Assembly: GCA_030538315.1 (NCBI GenBank)
Contig: JAUNUF010000003.1
Location: forward strand, 1-64,000
Direction: 5' to 3'
DNA length: 64,000 nt
Source: Propionibacteriaceae bacterium
GTDB lineage: Bacteria > Actinomycetota > Actinomycetes > Propionibacteriales > Propionibacteriaceae
In this document: piece after piece, positions 57,763 to 64,000 of the stretch
How positions within the stretch are numbered: the first letter of the stretch is position 1
Layout of the letters: the number at the start of each line of letters is the position of its first letter
The notes under the pieces: generated by a model
Databases searched by the model: none
What the model was told of the DNA's origin: nothing
Seen by the model: the letters and a program-made list of their open reading frames with translations, nothing else
Made by a program: the position numbers and the translations under genes

Positions 57763-58863
57763 TCAGAGCAGGATGAGGTCGATGCGCTGGAAGGACTTGA
57801 TGTCGGTGTAACCCGTCAGCGCCATGGCCTTGCGGAGGCCGCCGGCCAGGTTCATGGTGCCGTCCGGAACGCGCGACGGGCCGAGCACGACCTCCTCGAG
57901 GGTGCCCACCTGCTCGAAGAACGAACGCTCACCACGAGGCAGTTCGGCGTGCCACGCCTCGGAACCCCAGTGCCAGCCGCGGCCCGGAGCCTCGGTGGCG
58001 CGCGCCAGCGGCGAGCCCACCATGACGGCGTCCGCACCGCAGGCGATGGCCTTGGCGATGTCGCCGGAACGCCCGACGGCGCCGTCGGCGATGAGGTGCA
58101 CGTAGCGGCCGCCAGACTCCTCGAGGTAATCCCGACGCGCCTCGGCCACATCCGCGACGGCGGAGGCCATGGGCACCTGGATGCCCAGCACGGAGGCGGT
58201 GGTGTGGGTGGCGCCGCCGCCGAAGCCGACGAGCACGCCGGCCGCGCCGGAGCGCATCAGGTGCAGCGCGGCGCGGTAGGTGGCCACGCCGCCCACGAGC
58301 ACCGGGGTGTCGAAACGGTAGATGAAGTCCTTGAGGTTGAGGGTGTCCTCTCCCCCGACATGCTCGGCGGACACCGTCGTGCCGCGGATCACGAAGAAGT
58401 CCATGCCAGCCTTCTCCAGCACGGGCGCGAACTCCTGCGTGCGTGCCGGGCGGAGCGAGCCGGCGACGGGTACCCCGGCGTCGCGGAGCTGGGCCAGCCT
58501 GTCACGGATGAGTTCGGGCTTGACGGGCTCCGCGTAGACCTCTTGGAGTCGCTTGGTGGCGGTGACCTGATCCGATTCCTGCGTCAGCAGCTCGTACTGC
58601 TTCGTGGGATCCTCGTAACGGGTCCACAGGCCCTCGAGGTTGAGCACGCCCAGGCCACCCAGCTCGCCCATCTTGATGGCAGCCTCAGGCGACATCACCG
58701 AATCCATGGGCGCCGCCACGATGGGAACGTCGAAGCTCACCGCGTCGATCTTCCAGGTGAGGTCTACCTCTTCCTCGCCGCGGGTGCGACGCGTGGGCGC
58801 GATGGCCACGTCGTCGAAGGCGTAGGCACGGGAGGCGCGCTTGGAGCGCTCGAGCTCATACAT
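57763..58863 (-). CDS. GuaB3 family IMP dehydrogenase-related protein
   Basis: 366 residues, a TIM barrel of the IMPDH/GMP reductase family without CBS domains. Typical parts: [66 protein letters not shown]. At the place of the catalytic loop of GuaB (GPGSICTT) it reads GFGGGATHTT, so the Cys is replaced, by alignment with His. Activity on IMP is therefore doubtful, and a regulatory or other role is possible. It follows guaB by 10 bp in the same operon. Confidence 0.9.
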   Translation of the reverse strand: MYELERSKRASRAYAFDDVAIAPTRRTRGEEEVDLTWKIDAVSFDVPIVAAPMDSVMSPEAAIKMGELGGLGVLNLEGLWTRYEDPTKQYELLTQESDQVTATKRLQEVYAEPVKPELIRDRLAQLRDAGVPVAGSLRPARTQEFAPVLEKAGMDFFVIRGTTVSAEHVGGEDTLNLKDFIYRFDTPVLVGGVATYRAALHLMRSGAAGVLVGFGGGATHTTASVLGIQVPMASAVADVAEARRDYLEESGGRYVHLIADGAVGRSGDIAKAIACGADAVMVGSPLARATEAPGRGWHWGSEAWHAELPRGERSFFEQVGTLEEVVLGPSRVPDGTMNLAGGLRKAMALTGYTDIKSFQRIDLILL

Positions 58864-58873
58864 CAGTTACTCC

Positions 58874-60397
<1,524 letters not shown>

Positions 60398-60520
60398 TTA
60401 CCTCACCCTTCACGCAGTTGGCTGGCCCAGCTGGCTCACTCAGCCGCAACGAGGCCCCAGTCTACGCCGCGGCAGGGGGGCGGGCTAACCCGTGCGCCAA
60501 CGGCGGAATCCCCCAACGAA

Positions 60521-60554
60521 CAAGCCCCGCCCGGACGGGTCCGGGCGGGGCTTG
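60521..60554 (-). terminator. Terminator hairpin after groEL
   Basis: CAAGCCCCGCCCGGA and its exact complement TCCGGGCGGGGCTTG form a 15-bp stem around CGGG, 18 bp after the groEL stop codon. A T-run is absent. Confidence 0.75.
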
Positions 60555-60572
60555 AGCGGGTTGACCTGAGGA

Positions 60573-62168
<1,596 letters not shown>

Positions 62169-62465
62169 TTACTTGGAGACGACGGCGAGGATGTCGCGCG
62201 CGTTGAGCAGCAGGTACTCGTTGCCGTCGTACTTGACCTCGGTGCCGCCGTACTTCGAGAAGATGACGACGTCGCCCTCAGCCACGTCGAGCGGAACGCG
62301 GTTGCCGTTGTCGTCGATGCGGCCGGGGCCGGTGGCGATGACCTTGCCCTCCTGCGGCTTCTCCTTGGCGGTATCGGGGATGTAGATGCCCGAAGCGGTC
62401 TGGGTGGTGGCCTCGAGGGGCTGGATGAGGATGCGGTCCTCGAGAGGCTTGATCGTGGTTGCCAC
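62169..62465 (-). CDS. groES: Co-chaperonin GroES (10 kDa)
   Basis: 98 residues. [20 protein letters not shown], the mobile loop [19 protein letters not shown] and the end ILAVVSK are typical. The GTG start at 62465 follows GGAAGG and gives [11 protein letters not shown]. It caps the GroEL ring and is the first gene of the operon. Longer in-frame starts would cross the leader. Confidence 0.96.
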   Translation of the reverse strand: MATTIKPLEDRILIQPLEATTQTASGIYIPDTAKEKPQEGKVIATGPGRIDDNGNRVPLDVAEGDVVIFSKYGGTEVKYDGNEYLLLNARDILAVVSK

Positions 62466-62557
62466 GTCAAACACCTTCCTGTCTGAGCTCCGGCCGGATG
62501 GCCGGCTGAGATGTCTTTTCTGTTGGACCCGGGCGTCGTCGCGGTGCCGCCTAGGCA

Positions 62558-62584
62558 TTAGCACCCGACGGGGTCGAGTGCCAG
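62558..62584 (-). promoter_or_regulatory. CIRCE operator, proximal
   Basis: TTAGCACCC, 9-bp spacer, GAGTGCCAG: seven of nine positions of each arm match the CIRCE consensus (TTAGCACTC-N9-GAGTGCTAA), the binding site of the heat-shock repressor HrcA. It lies 93 bp upstream of groES. Confidence 0.85.
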
Positions 62585-62603
62585 AACCAAAGCTATCGCG
62601 GGA

Positions 62604-62630
62604 TTAGCACTCAATCAAGCCGAGTGCCAA
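62604..62630 (-). promoter_or_regulatory. CIRCE operator, distal
   Basis: TTAGCACTC, 9-bp spacer, GAGTGCCAA: only one mismatch to the CIRCE consensus. On the minus strand TTGGCA (62625-62630) at its outer edge could serve as the -35 element with TAATCC as -10, so HrcA bound here would cover the promoter. Start-to-start distance from the proximal site is 46 bp. Confidence 0.92.
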
Positions 62631-62663
62631 AGGGCGGCTATCCGCCGCGCAACGTCTTGCGTT

Positions 62664-62691
62664 TTGCACGATCAAACCCACGGCCTACGAT
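62664..62691 (+). promoter_or_regulatory. Predicted promoter of the aquaporin gene
   Basis: TTGCAC (62664-62669) and TACGAT (62686-62691) are 16 bases apart. The gene starts ~45 bases downstream. Confidence 0.5.
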
Positions 62692-62739
62692 GCTACCGTC
62701 ACCCTAGACACTTCCCCTTCAGACTGAGAAGAGAAGACC

Positions 62740-63516
62740 ATGAACACTCCCTCGATGACCCAGCGGCTCTGGGCCGAATTCCTCGGCACCTTCTGGCTCA
62801 CGTTCGGCGGCGCCGGCTCGGCCGTGCTCGCCGCCGTCGCCTTCGCTGGCGACGACAACTTCCCCGTCGGCATTGGCTGGGTGGGCGTTGCGCTGGCCTT
62901 CGGCCTCACCGTGCTGACGGGCGCCTACGCATTCGGCCACATCTCCGGCGGCCACTTCAACCCGGCCGTCACCGTGGGCCTCTGGTTCGCCAAGCGCGTC
63001 GAGACCACCGCGGTACTGCCCTACATCCTCATCCAGATCGTCGGCGCCTCCGTCGCGGGCGGCCTGCTGTTCGTCATCGCCTCCGGCCGCGAGGGCTTCG
63101 ACGCCGTCGCCTCCGGTTTCGCCACCAACGGTTACGGCGACCTCTCCCCGCAGGGCTACAGCCTGCTGGCCGTGCTCATCACCGAGATCGTGCTGACCGC
63201 CGTCTTCGTCTGGGTGATCCTCGGCGCCACCGCCCCCAAGGCCCCGAAGGGCTTCGCACCCCTCGCCATCGGCCTGGCGCTGACGCTGATCCACCTGATC
63301 TCCATCCCCGTGTCCAACACCTCCGTCAACCCGGCCCGCTCGCTCGGTGTCGCCTGGTTCGCCGGCGGCGGCCCCCTCTCCCAGGTGTGGCTGTTCATCC
63401 TCGCCCCCGTCGTGGGCGCCATCATCGCTGGCGTCAGCTACAAGGCGCTGACCGGCGGCGACGTCGACGACGCAACTGAGGGCGACGCCAAGCAGCGCGC
63501 CGCCACCGAGGCCTGA
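62740..63516 (+). CDS. aqpZ: Aquaporin Z (water channel)
   Basis: 258 residues with six helices and both NPA half-helices: [17 protein letters not shown] and [17 protein letters not shown]. The His in [10 protein letters not shown] and the Arg after the second NPA fit the narrow selectivity filter of water-specific AqpZ proteins as opposed to glycerol facilitators. A short charged tail ([20 protein letters not shown]) is cytoplasmic. A strong terminator follows. Confidence 0.95.
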   Translation: MNTPSMTQRLWAEFLGTFWLTFGGAGSAVLAAVAFAGDDNFPVGIGWVGVALAFGLTVLTGAYAFGHISGGHFNPAVTVGLWFAKRVETTAVLPYILIQIVGASVAGGLLFVIASGREGFDAVASGFATNGYGDLSPQGYSLLAVLITEIVLTAVFVWVILGATAPKAPKGFAPLAIGLALTLIHLISIPVSNTSVNPARSLGVAWFAGGGPLSQVWLFILAPVVGAIIAGVSYKALTGGDVDDATEGDAKQRAATEA

Positions 63517-63530
63517 TCAACTCCTTCACC

Positions 63531-63567
63531 GCCTGGGGCCCGTCACGCAGACGGGCCCCAGGCTTTT
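63531..63567 (+). terminator. Rho-independent terminator after the aquaporin gene
   Basis: GCCTGGGGCCCGTC and GACGGGCCCCAGGC form a perfect 14-bp stem around a 5-base loop, followed by four T. Confidence 0.92.
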
Positions 63568-63585
63568 CGCTTCAAGGGACACCAC

Positions 63586-64000
63586 ATGCGTACGATCAAG
63601 GCCATGTCTCGGCACCCTGATCGCCCCGCCCGGCTCGCGGTGAACGCCATGTTCTTCACCAACGGCGCCATCGTCGCCAACCTGGTGCCGCGTTACCCGG
63701 AGATCAAGAACGCGCTCGAGCTGGACAACACTGCCTATGGGTTCGCCGTCGCGGCCATGCCGGTGGGGGCCATCATCGCGGGCCTGGCGGCAGCCTGGTT
63801 CATTCGACGGTTCAGCTCGGCTCGCGTTGCCACCATCGGCACCATGATCGCCAGCGTCTTCGTGCTGGCCGCCGGCTTGTCGCCGTCGGTGGCGCTGTTC
63901 GCCGCCGCGCTGTTCCTCGTGGGCGCCTCAGACTCCATCATCGACGTGGCGCAGAACGCGCACGGCCTGCGGGTGCAGCGGCGCTACGGCAAATCCATCA
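63586..64000 (+). CDS. MFS transporter, N-terminal part
   Basis: The first 138 residues of a major facilitator; the rest lies beyond the right edge. Visible: LAVNAMFFTNGAIVANLVPRYPEIKNAL, a second helix with the MFS loop-like AAWFIRRFSSARVATIG, and VGASDSIIDVAQNAHGLRVQRRYG. This resembles the YbjJ-like group, whose substrates are not well defined. The ATG at 63586 has AGGGA upstream; a second ATG at 63604 is possible. Confidence 0.85.
   Translation, partial: MRTIKAMSRHPDRPARLAVNAMFFTNGAIVANLVPRYPEIKNALELDNTAYGFAVAAMPVGAIIAGLAAAWFIRRFSSARVATIGTMIASVFVLAAGLSPSVALFAAALFLVGASDSIIDVAQNAHGLRVQRRYGKSI

Overview
The window comes from a GC-rich actinobacterium. Signs of this are the many GTG starts, the ATGA/GTGA overlapping gene junctions, the many genes with a TANNNT box 6-8 bases before the start codon (leaderless style), a DUF3073 protein, a paired IMP dehydrogenase and GuaB3-like protein, a CIRCE-controlled groES-groEL operon, and menaquinone (not ubiquinone) biosynthesis. 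A Propionibacteriaceae-like organism is the best guess, but the family is inference. Almost everything is chromosomal housekeeping, and no phage, plasmid or insertion-sequence transposase was seen.

Layout. 1-12912 (minus strand): a respiratory operon that starts with a menaquinone-reductase-like flavoprotein gene and continues nuoA-B-C-D-E-F-G-H-I-J-K-L, with nuoL cut by the window edge. 12994-16039: a divergent pair, a secreted trypsin-like protease with a membrane anchor and a proline/glutamine/tyrosine-rich tail, and menF. 16099-17731: an unusual unit in which a gene with an AbiEi-type DNA-binding N-terminus and a DUF559 nuclease-like C-terminus lies between two long, imperfect inverted repeat arms and behind four 21-bp direct repeats. 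17753-26872: a two-gene ABC exporter, then menG with a RecB/RNase H-like nuclease gene, and opposite them menE-menA-menC-menD.

26908-31989: a small membrane protein, an orphan DhaL protein behind an operator-like dyad, a nucleotidyltransferase/GHMP sugar kinase pair, a structured repeat region, a cation diffusion facilitator and a 2-hydroxyacid dehydrogenase. 32060-41300: a fused alpha-beta glycyl-tRNA synthetase, a patatin, an orphan ribbon-helix-helix protein, tRNA-Lys, a membrane-anchored protein resembling the GroEL apical domain, a secreted SH3-repeat protein with a structured leader, tRNA-Glu/Asp/Phe, a lysophospholipase-like hydrolase and DUF3073.

41493-64000: monomeric NADP isocitrate dehydrogenase, a stand-alone trpB, a four-gene FtsX/MacB-type ABC operon, an AEC permease, an ABC-2 transporter pair, an alpha/beta hydrolase, chorismate mutase, GuaB3-like protein, guaB, groEL-groES with two CIRCE operators, an aquaporin Z and the start of an MFS transporter.

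The clearest shared theme is quinone-linked respiration. Complex I reduces menaquinone, the Men genes make it, and the reductase at the head of the nuo operon probably saturates its side chain. The least explained pieces are the inverted-repeat unit at 16.1-17.7 kb, the GroEL-apical-like membrane protein at 37.2 kb, three copies of a palindromic repeat of which two lie inside coding sequence, and the palindrome cluster at 29.9-30.0 kb.
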